64,000 nt of DNA from Enhydrobacter sp. (GCA_025808875.1 CP075528.1:4028473-4092472); one strand, 5' to 3'. Numbered from the stretch's first letter, positions 1 through 11,650 are shown. The notes: generated by a model not told the origin, from the letters alone. Translations and numbers: made by a program.

Positions 1-1623
1 AAAAGACGGGTCGAGCAGCCTGCCCTTGGCATCGACGCGCAAATGGTTGGCGGTACCGGTTGCCACCACCTGAATCATACCTTCACGGATCAGAGCCAGA
101 TGCTGTGGATTGAATCGTAGCGACGGGGCTGCTGGTTTCTCTCGCACCGATGGCGGCGCGAGTTCCTCGCGCGCCGTGGCCTTCGCGAGCAAAACGTTCG
201 GCTGGACCTCATAACCGCCGTTGGCGAGCCGTGCCGTCATGACGGCCAGCTGCAGGGGCGTGGAATTCATGTAGCCTTGGCCGATACCGAGATTGAAGGT
301 ATCGCCGTGCTGCCAAGGCTTACTGTACTTTTCCTGCTTCCATTGCCGCGACGGCTGAATGCCTGCCGATTCCCCCGGCAGCCCGAGTTCGCTGACCTTA
401 CCAAAGCCCAAACGCCCCGCAACCTCGGCAATGCGATCGACACCGGCCCGCCGCGCAGCCTCATAGAAATAGCAATCGCAGGAATGGGCGATCGCCTCGA
501 TCAGGTTCGTCGAGCCGTGGCCGCCCTTGAGCCAACAATGGAACTTGATGTCGCCCAGTATCAGAAACCCGAGGCAGGGCAGTCTGGTCGATGGATCGAC
601 GGCTCGCGATTCGAGCGCCGCCAACGCCGTTACCATCTTGTATGTCGAGCCGGGCGGATATGTACCGGCGATGGCCTTGTTGTGCAGTGGCCGCTCGGGG
701 TTCTCTATCAGTTCGCGCCACTCGGTCTGGCTGATGCCGCGCGCAAAGGCGTTGGGGTCGAACCCGGGTGTCGAGACCATGGCGAGGACGTCGCCGGTCA
801 CAACATCCATCACTACGACCGAGCCGCTCTGATGCTCCTTCAATCGCTCCGCTGCGAAATGCTGCAGATCCAGATCGATCGTGAGCAGCGCATTGGCTCC
901 CGCCTGGCCTTCGGCTCGGTCGAGCTCGCGCACCACGCGACCCACCGCATTCACCTCGACCTGGACGGCGCCGGCGCGGCCACGCAGATCGTCCTCGAGT
1001 AGTCGTTCAGCGCCCTTCTTGCCGAAACGCACGGTAGCGAGATGGAGGAGTGGATCGTCGCGGCCGTCGAGATCCTCGTCGGAGACCCGGCCGGTATAGC
1101 CGACGACATGACTCATCAACTCACCCTCGGGATAGTCCCGGGTCTGGCCAAGATCGATGAAGACGCCCGGCAGGTCGGGCGCGTTGAACTCCAACCGCGC
1201 TACCTCCTCCCAGCCGAGATTCTCACGTACGACGATGGGCTGCAGGTTGCGGCTTCGGCGCAACTCGCGCAGCAGCCGCGCTTTCTCCGGCTCGCCAATC
1301 GACAGAATCTGGTCGAGCCGTTCGAGCAGAAGTTCAGCACCGCGCCCCCGGTCGGACGTGACCATGGCTCGGAAGTTATTGCGGTTGACAGCGAGGGGTT
1401 GGCCGGTGCGGTCGAAGATCAGGCCGCGCGACGGTGGCAGCAGCCGGAGATTGATGCGGTTCTCTTCCGCGAGAGTGGCGAAGCGCTGGGTCTCCAGTAC
1501 CTGCAACTCGTAGAGCCGGCCCGCAAGAGCGGCGAACAGTACAGCCTGGCCACCACCCAGCAGCAGGGCGCGACGCGTAAAGAGCCCGGAACGCTCGCCA
1601 TCGCCCTTGCGAAAACGCATCAT
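1..1623 (-). CDS. mrdA: Penicillin-binding protein 2, partial (runs off left edge)
   Basis: Inner-membrane peptidoglycan transpeptidase of the elongasome; its active domain cross-links lateral wall in the periplasm with RodA under MreB control. The 541 codons present give a short basic cytoplasmic tail, one membrane anchor (about residues 17-38), the dimerisation part and much of the transpeptidase domain. The nucleophile motif STYK is at Ser326 and the SCD motif begins at Ser381. The frame leaves the window before the KTG motif, so the 3' end is missing by position, not by mutation. The start ATG at 1623 overlaps the mreD stop as ATGA, which indicates translational coupling; a second ATG follows directly. 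rodA would be expected next, outside the window. Confidence 0.96.
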   Translation of the reverse strand, partial: MMRFRKGDGERSGLFTRRALLLGGGQAVLFAALAGRLYELQVLETQRFATLAEENRINLRLLPPSRGLIFDRTGQPLAVNRNNFRAMVTSDRGRGAELLLERLDQILSIGEPEKARLLRELRRSRNLQPIVVRENLGWEEVARLEFNAPDLPGVFIDLGQTRDYPEGELMSHVVGYTGRVSDEDLDGRDDPLLHLATVRFGKKGAERLLEDDLRGRAGAVQVEVNAVGRVVRELDRAEGQAGANALLTIDLDLQHFAAERLKEHQSGSVVVMDVVTGDVLAMVSTPGFDPNAFARGISQTEWRELIENPERPLHNKAIAGTYPPGSTYKMVTALAALESRAVDPSTRLPCLGFLILGDIKFHCWLKGGHGSTNLIEAIAHSCDCYFYEAARRAGVDRIAEVAGRLGFGKVSELGLPGESAGIQPSRQWKQEKYSKPWQHGDTFNLGIGQGYMNSTPLQLAVMTARLANGGYEVQPNVLLAKATAREELAPPSVREKPAAPSLRFNPQHLALIREGMIQVVATGTANHLRVDAKGRLLDPSF

Positions 1624-2192
1624 GACGTCGTCTCGCCTGGCTTGGCGGTGCCGCGGGACGGTTCCGGCACGTTCAGGGGATCACGCGGATAGATGCGCGC
1701 CAGCACAGGAGCCAGCAACGGATAAATCACGATCACCACGGCGTACTGGATCAGCGCAGGACGGGGATCGATGGCCGTCCATGTCCAGATCGCCGTCAGC
1801 ACCCAGACCAGAATGACGAATCCACCGCATAGGATAGCGAAGCCGATCCACAGGAACAGGAACGGCACGCCGATCAGATAGCGCCGATTGGCAACCACGG
1901 CGTGGCGTATCAGCACGAAGCCGAGCGCGCTCGCTCCGACGGGGGCGCCCGGCCCGCCGAGCAACAAGTCAAGCAGGATGCCCATGGCGAGCAACAGCGG
2001 TCCCGGCAGACGCTCGGGCGTGGCGAGGCTGAACTGGAAGACAACGAGCGCGGGCAGCAACGGCAATGCGTCAGAAAGGTACGGTGCGCGAAGCGGGGCC
2101 AACGTCAGCAGCACGAAGAACAACAACACGGTGCCGGGCAGCAGCAGGCGTCCCCATCGATCCAGACCGGCGATCAATCCGTCGGCGCGCAT
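1620..2192 (-). CDS. mreD: Rod shape-determining protein MreD
   Basis: Small polytopic inner-membrane protein of the elongasome that works with MreC. About 190 residues, almost entirely hydrophobic, with five or six predicted membrane segments and few charged loops, the usual size and character of MreD. The open frame extends 12 codons further upstream, but that would overlap mreC. I chose the ATG at 2192 because it lies one base after the mreC stop. The stop overlaps the PBP2 start. The call rests mostly on position between mreC and mrdA, because MreD is poorly conserved. Confidence 0.9.
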   Translation of the reverse strand: MRADGLIAGLDRWGRLLLPGTVLLFFVLLTLAPLRAPYLSDALPLLPALVVFQFSLATPERLPGPLLLAMGILLDLLLGGPGAPVGASALGFVLIRHAVVANRRYLIGVPFLFLWIGFAILCGGFVILVWVLTAIWTWTAIDPRPALIQYAVVIVIYPLLAPVLARIYPRDPLNVPEPSRGTAKPGETTS

Positions 2193-2193
2193 G

Positions 2194-3066
2194 TCAGCGC
2201 GCCCGCGACGCCGGAGGAGCAGCGGCACCGCTCACGAGCCCGGTGACTCCGTAGTCGACGACACGCACGAATTCCAGGCGCGAGAAGTCGGCGAATGGTC
2301 GAACGCGCACGTAGCTGTCGATCTGGACGACCTCGCCGATCGGGATGCCGAGCGGGAAACTGCCGCCATCGCCCGAGGTGACGATACGGTCGCCACGCTG
2401 GATGCCGGCCAGACCTTGCAGCAAGGTGAGGCGCGGTTGCGGAGAGTTGTCGCCTGACAGGATCGCGCGCTCGCGCGTGCGCTCCACCAAAACGGGCAGG
2501 CGCGAATTGACATCGGTGACGAACAGCACGCGCGCGCTGTTGTCTCCGACCTCCGCGACGCGGCCGGCGAGGCCTTCGCCCGTCAGCACGGCCTGGCCGG
2601 TGCTGACTCCGGCACGGCGCCCGACATTGAGGAGTGCGCCGCGCACGTAGGCACTGACGCTGTCGCCAACGACGCGGGCGGTGATGAAGGACGCCTCCGG
2701 TCCCTCACGGAACTGCGACAGCTCGCGTAGGCGCAGATTCTCGTTCTCCAACCGACGCGCCGCCGTCTGCCACGCCAGCAGACGGGCGTTTTCCTCGCGC
2801 AGCCTGGCATTCTCCTCGCGCAACGACGCGAACTCCTTGAGGTCCGCGATGGCCCGGTTGGCAGCGGCGACGGGCCGCGCAATAGCCTCGAGCGCGGGCG
2901 TGGCGAAGTCGAGGGCAACGACTCGGGCCTCCTCGACCAGAACGGTATCGGCCTTGCCGATCAACATGGCGGCGAACGCACTGATCACAAGCAGGACCAA
3001 GGCGAAGCGCTGCACGACGGCGCGCACTTGCCCAGCAACAATCTCGTAATCGTCCCGAATCGCCAT
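2194..3066 (-). CDS. mreC: Rod shape-determining protein MreC
   Basis: Bitopic periplasmic scaffold of the elongasome that binds PBP2 and links it to MreB. One N-terminal membrane segment (about residues 18-38) is followed by a charged coiled coil (about 75-125, with two REENARL repeats) and then the beta-rich MreC core. At 290 residues it is normal for the family. The final residues are Ala/Ser/Arg-rich and probably disordered. It lies 131 bp downstream of mreB on the same strand and one base before mreD, so mreC, mreD and mrdA form one unit, probably transcribed with mreB. Confidence 0.95.
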   Translation of the reverse strand: MAIRDDYEIVAGQVRAVVQRFALVLLVISAFAAMLIGKADTVLVEEARVVALDFATPALEAIARPVAAANRAIADLKEFASLREENARLREENARLLAWQTAARRLENENLRLRELSQFREGPEASFITARVVGDSVSAYVRGALLNVGRRAGVSTGQAVLTGEGLAGRVAEVGDNSARVLFVTDVNSRLPVLVERTRERAILSGDNSPQPRLTLLQGLAGIQRGDRIVTSGDGGSFPLGIPIGEVVQIDSYVRVRPFADFSRLEFVRVVDYGVTGLVSGAAAPPASRAR

Positions 3067-3197
3067 TGGCAGTCTAGTTTACCAGCGATGCCGCCCTGAG
3101 GCGAAGCCGATGGGCCTCCCCGAACGACCAGACACGGCACATTCCGTCGAGAACGAGGCGAGCGTCAGAACCCGTCGCTTCGCTCAGATGATATCGG

Positions 3198-4256
<1,059 letters not shown>

Positions 4257-4506
4257 TTATTAGGGAATTCCCGCTCGCTCAGCGCCCTGCCTGACACCTT
4301 GGCGCTGCACTGCGGTTTAAACCTAGAGACTGGACCTCGCAAGGCGTTTCAAGGACCGGGCGCGCCAAACTGCCTGCATCCGTCAGGCAGGAGGCAAGGG
4401 TCCGCCCGATGTCCATTCGGCGGCGGACACGTCCGACACTCATGGCATCGGTATCGGAGGGGATTCGTCCGGATGTCCGCCTCATCCGACGAATCCACGA
4501 TTCTCG

Positions 4507-5655
4507 CTACAGGCCCATCATCTTGGCGATGGTATTGCGCTGGATGTCGTTGGTGCCGCCGCCGATCGAGCCGACCCTCGTGTCGCGGAACAGGCGCTGG
4601 ATGTCGTGTGCCATGGTGTAGCCCGCCCCGCCCATGATCTCCATGGCGAGGTGGGCGCACTTGAACTCACCGTCGGTGCCGAGAATTTTGGCGATCGCGG
4701 TCTCCTCCACCGGATCGAGGCCGGCATCCAGCATGTCGGCCAGGCGATAGGTCAGCGCCTGCGTGCTCTTCAGCATCACCCGCATGTCGGCGAACTTGTG
4801 CTGGATGGCCTGGAACTTCGACACCGGCTGGCCGAACTGCACGCGCTCCCGGGCGAAGCGCTTCGCGTACTCGATGGCGAAATGCATGTTGCCGCAAGCC
4901 TGCGCCGCGAGACAGAGCCGCTCGAGGTTCAGTCCCTTCATCAGGCCGGACCAGCCGCGATTCTCTTCGCCGATCACATGGTCCGCCGGGACGAACACGC
5001 CATCGAAGAAGATCTCGTTGGGATGCGTCGTGCGCCTTCCCAGGGTCTCCAGCGGCCTCATGCCGACCCCCGGTGCATGCGCGTCGACCCAAAAGAGAGT
5101 GACGCCCTTGTGGCGCGCCTCGCTATCGGTCTTGGCGACGACCACGAGAAAGTCGGCGACATGCGCGGCGCTGATGTAGAGCTTCTGACCGGAGAGCCGA
5201 AAGCCGTTGCCGTCCCGCACGGCGCGGGTCTTGATCCCCGAGGCGTCCGATCCGGTGTCGGGCTCGGAGAGCGCGAAGGCGGCCTTCAGCCGGCCGGCGC
5301 TGATCTCGGGCAGGTAGCGCCGCCTGAGATGCTCGCCCGCGGTGAGTTGCAGGTGCATGCCGCCATAGACGACGGTCGGCAGATAGAGCGAGGAGGCGCC
5401 GCTGTAGTGCCGCGCCAGTGACTCGACCAGGACGACGAGATCCTTGCGGCTGCCGCCCATGCCGCCGTAGGCGGGATCGTAGGGCAGCGCCATGTAGCCC
5501 GCCGCCGCCAGCGCGTCGAAAGCGGCGTGCGGGAACTCGCTCGCCGCATCGAGCCGCCGGACCTCCTCGGCCGGCAGCGCGCGCGCCAGCAGCTCCGCCA
5601 CGTTACGGCGGATCAGTGCCTGCTCCTCAGTGAGGCCGAAATCGTCGAGGGTCAA
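4507..5655 (-). CDS. Acyl-CoA dehydrogenase family protein
   Basis: FAD enzyme of the acyl-CoA dehydrogenase superfamily, expected to oxidise an acyl-CoA thioester at the alpha-beta bond and pass electrons to ETF. The 382 residues hold the three usual parts: N-terminal helical domain, middle beta domain with the signature FALSEPDTGSDASGIKT, and C-terminal helical domain ending in the conserved MGGAGYT and IGGGTNDIQRNTIAKMMGL region. Its start overlaps the stop of the upstream alcohol dehydrogenase as ATGA, so the two are probably co-translated and may act in one degradation route. The substrate cannot be read from the sequence. Confidence 0.92.
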   Translation of the reverse strand: MTLDDFGLTEEQALIRRNVAELLARALPAEEVRRLDAASEFPHAAFDALAAAGYMALPYDPAYGGMGGSRKDLVVLVESLARHYSGASSLYLPTVVYGGMHLQLTAGEHLRRRYLPEISAGRLKAAFALSEPDTGSDASGIKTRAVRDGNGFRLSGQKLYISAAHVADFLVVVAKTDSEARHKGVTLFWVDAHAPGVGMRPLETLGRRTTHPNEIFFDGVFVPADHVIGEENRGWSGLMKGLNLERLCLAAQACGNMHFAIEYAKRFARERVQFGQPVSKFQAIQHKFADMRVMLKSTQALTYRLADMLDAGLDPVEETAIAKILGTDGEFKCAHLAMEIMGGAGYTMAHDIQRLFRDTRVGSIGGGTNDIQRNTIAKMMGL

Positions 5656-6752
5656 TCGAACACCACGACGCCGCGCGCCACCTCGCCCGCCATCATGCGC
5701 TTGAAACCATCGTTGATCTCCTGGAGCCTGTAGGTGCGACTGATCAGCCCGTCAATGTTGAGCTTCTTGCTCATGTAGTGGTCGACGAGGACGGGGAAGT
5801 CGAGGTTGGGCCGCACAGAGCCGTAGAAGGTGCCGCTCACCGTCTTCTCGGCGAACACCATCATGAAGGGCGAAAACTGCGCCTTGATGGACGGAGCCGA
5901 GATGCCGACCGCCACCGAATGGCCGCCCGGCGCCAATGCGTCGAAGGCGAGCGCCTGGGTCTTCTCGATCGAGACGGTGTCGAAGGCGTAGTCGACACCG
6001 AGGCCGCCCGCGATCTCTTTCACCTTCTTGACCGGATCGTTGTCTTTGGCAGTGTTGATGACGTGGGTCGCACCGAAGGTCCGTGCCATCTCGAGCTTGT
6101 TGTCGAGGATGTCGGCAGCGACGATCTTGCCGGCGCCCGAGATCATGGCACCTTGAACGGCGTTGAGGCCGACTCCGCCGCAGCCGATCACCAGCACCGA
6201 CGAACCCGCCTCGATTTTGGCGTGCCGCGTGACGGCGCCGACACCTGTTGCCACGCAGCAACCGACCAAGGCGGCTTGCGGCCATGGCATGTCCTTGCGG
6301 ATCGGCACCACCATCTCTTCCGGCACCACGACCTGCTCGGCAAAGGTGCCGATACGCGCCATCTGGTTGACGCCCTGCCCTTTGTGCTTGATGCGCAGGG
6401 TGCCGTCGTAGAGAGCGCCCGGAGGGGCGCTGGCGCGGCCGATGCAGAGTACGGTGCGGCCCTGGCTGCAATAGCGACAATGGCCGCAATGCGGGCGGAA
6501 GGAGAAGATGACGTGGTCGCCCGGCTTCACCGTCGTGACGCCCGGTCCGCACTCCAGGATTTCACCCGCCGCCTCGTGACCCGGCACGATCGGCATGGGT
6601 GAGGGCCAGTCGCCATTCATGACGTGCCAGTCGCTCTGACACACGCCGGAGGCCCGCATCCGCACCTTCACCTCGTTGGCCTTGGGCGGGTCGAGTTCAC
6701 ATTCGACGACCCGCAGGGGCGTATTGGGCTCGAACAGAACGGCCGCCTTCAT
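5652..6752 (-). CDS. Zinc-dependent alcohol dehydrogenase
   Basis: Medium-chain NAD(P)-dependent alcohol dehydrogenase with catalytic zinc ligands in GVCQSDWH and GHEAAGEI. A complete structural zinc loop (CGHCRYCSQGRTVLC: Cys-X2-Cys-X2-Cys-X7-Cys) is present, as is a Rossmann motif, VIGCGGVGLNAVQ, near residue 175. The 366-residue length fits the class III / NDMA-dependent-like branch. It is the first gene of a two-gene unit with the acyl-CoA dehydrogenase and lies 44 bp from a divergent SDR gene. An alcohol-to-aldehyde step feeding acyl-CoA metabolism is an inference; the true substrate is unknown. Confidence 0.9.
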   Translation of the reverse strand: MKAAVLFEPNTPLRVVECELDPPKANEVKVRMRASGVCQSDWHVMNGDWPSPMPIVPGHEAAGEILECGPGVTTVKPGDHVIFSFRPHCGHCRYCSQGRTVLCIGRASAPPGALYDGTLRIKHKGQGVNQMARIGTFAEQVVVPEEMVVPIRKDMPWPQAALVGCCVATGVGAVTRHAKIEAGSSVLVIGCGGVGLNAVQGAMISGAGKIVAADILDNKLEMARTFGATHVINTAKDNDPVKKVKEIAGGLGVDYAFDTVSIEKTQALAFDALAPGGHSVAVGISAPSIKAQFSPFMMVFAEKTVSGTFYGSVRPNLDFPVLVDHYMSKKLNIDGLISRTYRLQEINDGFKRMMAGEVARGVVVFD

Positions 6753-6796
6753 GAATTTCTCCTCCCGAAGCGCGCCGCCACTATATCATCGGCGCC

Positions 6797-7552
6797 ATGA
6801 CGAAAACCCTTCTCATCACCGGCGGCGCTTCGGGCATTGGCGCCGAGACCGCACGTCGCGCGGCGAAACGCGGCTATCGGGTCGCCATCAACTACCGCTC
6901 GCGGGATGCGCAGGCGATGGGCGTGGCGGCCGACATCGCGGCCGCGGGCGGCAAGGCGATCGCGCTGCCCGGAGACGTGGCGCACGAAGCCGATGTCGTG
7001 CGGCTGTTCGCCGAGACCGAGCGAGCCCTGGGACCGATCAGCCATCTGGTGAACAGCGCCGGCTTCAGCCAGCGCACACGGGTCGACGAGTATGACGCCG
7101 CCCTGCTCGGCAAGTTCTTCGCCATCAACGTCATCGGCCTGATGCTGTGCTGCCGCGAGGCCACCAAGCGCATGTCGACCCGGCACGGCGGCAAGGGCGG
7201 CGCGATCGTCAACGTCTCGTCGATGGCCTCGACTCTCGGCGGCCGGCTGGGCTCGACCGCCTATGCCGCGACCAAGGGCGCGGTCGATTCCTTCACCAAG
7301 GGGTTTGCCCGCGAGGTGGCGGCAGAAGGCATCCGCGTGAATTCGATCCGCCCCGGCATGGTGCTGACCGAGATGACCGAGGGAAACCTCGGAGACTCGG
7401 CGTTCCGCGCGCGCATCGAGGCATCGATCCCGATGCATCGGGTTGGCGAAAGCCACGAAATCGCCGACGCCATTCTGTGGCTCCTGTCCGACGAAGCCTC
7501 CTTCGTCACCGGCGCCATGATCGATGCGGCCGGTGGCGGGTACATGATTTGA
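6797..7552 (+). CDS. SDR family oxidoreductase
   Basis: Classical short-chain dehydrogenase of 251 residues. The N-terminal cofactor motif is GGASGIGAETARR, NSAG follows near residue 91, and the catalytic Ser and YAATK (Tyr-X3-Lys) are in place. The C-terminus GAMIDAAGGGYMI is typical of glucose or 3-oxoacyl reductase-like members. NYRSRDAQ after beta-2 suggests a preference for NADPH because of the basic residues. It is transcribed away from the alcohol dehydrogenase and may share its promoter region. The substrate is not predictable. Confidence 0.9.
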   Translation: MTKTLLITGGASGIGAETARRAAKRGYRVAINYRSRDAQAMGVAADIAAAGGKAIALPGDVAHEADVVRLFAETERALGPISHLVNSAGFSQRTRVDEYDAALLGKFFAINVIGLMLCCREATKRMSTRHGGKGGAIVNVSSMASTLGGRLGSTAYAATKGAVDSFTKGFAREVAAEGIRVNSIRPGMVLTEMTEGNLGDSAFRARIEASIPMHRVGESHEIADAILWLLSDEASFVTGAMIDAAGGGYMI

Positions 7553-7590
7553 CCGCCGCCAGTGTCTTTTGGGCACCGTGCGGGTCGCCG

Positions 7591-7611
7591 TTTCGCCGCT
7601 CTGCGGCGAAA
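7591..7611. terminator. Hairpin between convergent SDR and ilvC genes
   Basis: An 8-bp perfect stem, TTTCGCCG / CGGCGAAA, with a 5-nt loop lies between the convergent 3' ends of the SDR and ilvC. There is no long T tract on either strand, so it may be a weak or Rho-assisted terminator. Confidence 0.35.
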
Positions 7612-7668
7612 GCGGCTTGCTCGCGCTTGGTTACAAGCGCTGCCGCCCGCCGGCGCCCATGAAGGCGC

Positions 7669-8721
<1,053 letters not shown>

Positions 8722-9345
8722 CTAGCGGTCCGACAGGGCGAGGCGCAAGCCAAGAAGTGCCAGCGCTCCGCCCATGACCCGGTCGAGCCAGACCTTGGCC
8801 CGACGATAGACGGCCCGTGCCGGGCTGCCCGAGAAGAGCAGGGTTACCAGCGCGTACCAGGTGAATTCGTTGACGGCGACGATGGCCAGCACAAGGCCGG
8901 CCATCCAGCCCGGCATGTCGGCCGGCAGCAGCGACAGGAAAACGCTGCCGAAGAACACCATGATCTTGGGGTTCGAGAGTGCGAGCAGGAGGGCGCGGCG
9001 GAAGCTGCGCCAACTGCTGCCCGCCTCCGCCGACGCCGCCACTTCCGGCATCGGATCGCGAGCGTGCCGCCACAGCATGAACGCGAGGTAGAGCAGGTAG
9101 AGCGCACCGCCGATGCGCATGATGAGATGGAGCCATTCGAAACGGGCGAACAGCGCCTGCAGGCCGAACAAGGCAGCGGCCGCCCAGGCGAGCGCCCCCA
9201 GCATGGTGCCGAGCGCGGCCGCCAGCCCGGCACGGCGACCCGAACCGATCGCGGCCTGCGCGACCAGCATGAAACTGGGGCCGGGGCTCGCCACGGCGAG
9301 CAACTGGACGAGCGCAAAACCCAGCAGAACGATCGCCGTTTCCAC
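8722..9345 (-). CDS. LysE/RhtB family amino acid exporter inside the ilv operon
   Basis: Inner-membrane exporter of the LysE/RhtB superfamily: 207 residues, about six membrane segments and the family signature SPGPSFMLVAQAA near the N-terminus. The start is a GTG lying one base after the ilvH stop, so it is almost certainly co-translated with the acetolactate synthase genes. From position, branched-chain amino acids or their intermediates are the natural candidate substrates. The family also exports lysine, threonine, homoserine and others, so the substrate is inference only. ilvC follows after 33 bp. Confidence 0.88.
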   Translation of the reverse strand: METAIVLLGFALVQLLAVASPGPSFMLVAQAAIGSGRRAGLAAALGTMLGALAWAAAALFGLQALFARFEWLHLIMRIGGALYLLYLAFMLWRHARDPMPEVAASAEAGSSWRSFRRALLLALSNPKIMVFFGSVFLSLLPADMPGWMAGLVLAIVAVNEFTWYALVTLLFSGSPARAVYRRAKVWLDRVMGGALALLGLRLALSDR

Positions 9346-9346
9346 G

Positions 9347-9859
9347 TCAGAGCGCCTCGCCGCCGCGCGACATGGCGACGACGCCGGTGCGGCCGACCTC
9401 GACCAGGCCGAGCGACTGCATGAGCCCGATGAAGCTCTGCACCTTGTCGGTGGTGCCGGTGACTTCGAAGACGAAGGAATCGATCTTGGCGTCGATCACC
9501 TTGGCGCGGAACACGTCGGCGAGCCGCAGCGCCTCGACACGCTTGTCGCCGATGCTCCTGACCTTGACCAACGCCAGCTCGCGCTCGATGTGCGGTCCCT
9601 CCGAGGTGAGGTCCCTCACCTTGTGCACAGGAACCAGCCGGTCGAGCTGCGCCTTGATCTGCTCGATGATCATCGGCGTGCCGGTCGTCACGATGGTGAT
9701 GCGCGACAGGTTCTCCTTCGCATCGGTTTCGGCGACAGTGAGGCTCTCGATGTTGTAGCCGCGACCGGAGAACAGGCCGACCACCCGCGCCAGAATGCCG
9801 GGTTCGTTGTCGACCAGGACGGAGATGGTGTGGCTCGACGCCGCCTCGGGAGCGATCAC
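9347..9859 (-). CDS. ilvH: Acetolactate synthase small (regulatory) subunit
   Basis: Regulatory subunit of acetohydroxyacid synthase; it binds the catalytic IlvB subunit and gives valine feedback control. The 170 residues contain an N-terminal ACT domain (TISVLVDNEPGILARVVGLF, about residues 12-32) and the C-terminal ALS_ss_C domain. The start is a GTG at 9859 that overlaps the ilvB stop as GTGTGA, so coupling is tight. The frame stays open far upstream inside ilvB, but that extension is only a shadow of ilvB. It is followed one base later by the exporter gene. Confidence 0.95.
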   Translation of the reverse strand: MIAPEAASSHTISVLVDNEPGILARVVGLFSGRGYNIESLTVAETDAKENLSRITIVTTGTPMIIEQIKAQLDRLVPVHKVRDLTSEGPHIERELALVKVRSIGDKRVEALRLADVFRAKVIDAKIDSFVFEVTGTTDKVQSFIGLMQSLGLVEVGRTGVVAMSRGGEAL

Positions 9860-11625
9860 ACCAGCACCATGCCTTCCTCGGATACGGGCTTGGCGGCACG
9901 GTCGTCGGGGCCGAGCAGCATGTCGTAGTGCGCCGCCCCCGACGGGATCATCGGGAAGCAGTTCTCCGTTTTGTCGACGCCGACATCGACGATCACCGGC
10001 TTCTTGATGCGGATCATCTCCTCGATGACGCCGTCGATCTCGGAAGGCTTGTCCGTGCGCAGGCCGACCGCGCCGAACGCCTCGGCCAGCCGCACGAAAT
10101 CGGGCAGCGATTCCATATAGCTCTCGGAATAGCGGCCGCCATGCAGCAGTTCCTGCCACTGCCGCACCATGCCCATGTACTGGTTGTTGAGGATGAAGAT
10201 CTTCACCGGCAACCGGTACTGCGCCACGGTCGACAGTTCCTGGATGTTCATCATGATCGAGGCCTCGCCGGCGACGTCGATCACCAGCGCGTCGGGATGG
10301 GCGATCTGCACGCCCATCGCGGCGGGAAAGCCGTAACCCATGGTGCCGAGGCCACCCGAGGTCATCCAGCGGTTGGGCTGCTCGAACTTCAGGAACTGCG
10401 CCGCCCACATCTGGTGCTGGCCCACCTCGGTGGTGATGTAGTGGTCCTTGTCCTTGATGTGGTGATAGAGCCGCTCTAGGGCGTACTGCGGCTTGATCGT
10501 CTGCTTGTCCTGCGTGTAGGCGAGGCAGTTGCGGCCGCGCCATTCGTCGATCTGGGCCCACCACGCCTTCAGCGCTTTCTGGTCGATCCTGGGCTGGCGG
10601 CTCTTCCACAACTTGATCAGATCTTCCAGCGCCTGGCCGGCATCGCCCACGATTGGCAGGTCGACGCGCACGTTCTTGTTGATCGAGCTGCCGTCGATGT
10701 CGACGTGGATCTTCTTCGACCTGGGCGAGAATTCGGCGATCTTGCCGGTGATGCGATCGTCGAAGCGCGCACCGATGTTGATCAGCACGTCGCAATTGTA
10801 CATCGCGAGATTGGCCTCGTAGGTGCCGTGCATGCCGAGCATGCCGACGAATTGCCTGTCCGACGCGGGATACGACCCGAGTCCCATCAGGGTGTTGGTG
10901 ATGGGATAGCCGGTCATGCGCACGAACTGGGTCAGCAGCTTCGACGCGCGGGGGCCCGAATTGATCACGCCGCCGCCGGTGTAGAAGACCGGCCGCTTGG
11001 CCTTGGCGATCAGGTCGAATGCCTGCTCGATCCGCTTCGGGTCGGGCTTGGTCTGCGGTTTGTAGCTCTTGTGCTCGACCGGCTTCCTTGGGGCCGCGTA
11101 GTCGTGCTTGTTCATCAGCACGTCCTTGGGCAGATCGATCACCACCGGGCCGGGGCGACCCGAGCGCGCCACGTAGAAAGCCTCGTGCACCGTGCGCGAC
11201 AGGGCGTTGACCGACTTCACGAGATAATTGTGCTTGGTGCAGGGCCGCGTGATGCCCGTCGTGTCGGCTTCCTGAAAGGCGTCGTTGCCGATCAGATGGG
11301 TCGGCACCTGGCCCGTCAGACAGACGATGGGGATCGAATCCATCAGGGCGTCGGTGAGGCCGGTCACGGCATTGGTCGCGCCGGGGCCGGACGTCACCAG
11401 CACCACGCCGACCTTGCCGGTCGAGCGCGCGTAGCCTTCGGCGGCGTGCACGGCCGCCTGCTCGTGACGCACCAGGATGTGACGCAGCCGGTTCTGCTTG
11501 AAGATCGAATCGTAGATCGGAAGGACCGCGCCGCCGGGATAGCCGAAGACGACCTCGACTTCCTCGTCGATCAGGGCTTTCACCAGCAGATCGGCGCCAG
11601 TCGTGGCGGGCTCCTCGGGCTTCAT
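9856..11625 (-). CDS. ilvB: Acetolactate synthase large (catalytic) subunit
   Basis: ThDP- and FAD-dependent enzyme that makes acetolactate or acetohydroxybutyrate, the first common step of branched-chain amino acid synthesis. The 589 residues from ATG 11625 contain the N-terminal ThDP-binding domain with the active-site Glu in RHEQAAVHAAEGYAR, the FAD/central domain, and the C-terminal domain. I chose this start for its clear AGAAGGAG site; an upstream in-frame ATG would add 11 residues. The metal-binding motif reads GEASIMMN, with Glu where the usual motif has Asp (GDxS). First gene of ilvB-ilvH-lysE-ilvC. Confidence 0.97.
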   Translation of the reverse strand: MKPEEPATTGADLLVKALIDEEVEVVFGYPGGAVLPIYDSIFKQNRLRHILVRHEQAAVHAAEGYARSTGKVGVVLVTSGPGATNAVTGLTDALMDSIPIVCLTGQVPTHLIGNDAFQEADTTGITRPCTKHNYLVKSVNALSRTVHEAFYVARSGRPGPVVIDLPKDVLMNKHDYAAPRKPVEHKSYKPQTKPDPKRIEQAFDLIAKAKRPVFYTGGGVINSGPRASKLLTQFVRMTGYPITNTLMGLGSYPASDRQFVGMLGMHGTYEANLAMYNCDVLINIGARFDDRITGKIAEFSPRSKKIHVDIDGSSINKNVRVDLPIVGDAGQALEDLIKLWKSRQPRIDQKALKAWWAQIDEWRGRNCLAYTQDKQTIKPQYALERLYHHIKDKDHYITTEVGQHQMWAAQFLKFEQPNRWMTSGGLGTMGYGFPAAMGVQIAHPDALVIDVAGEASIMMNIQELSTVAQYRLPVKIFILNNQYMGMVRQWQELLHGGRYSESYMESLPDFVRLAEAFGAVGLRTDKPSEIDGVIEEMIRIKKPVIVDVGVDKTENCFPMIPSGAAHYDMLLGPDDRAAKPVSEEGMVLV

Positions 11626-11650
11626 GACACGGGTCTCCTTCTGACAAATG

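Noticed and set aside
9860-11647. A single long frame joining ilvH to an upstream extension
   Set aside because: The upstream part is a shadow of ilvB in a different frame; the ACT domain begins right after the overlapping GTG.
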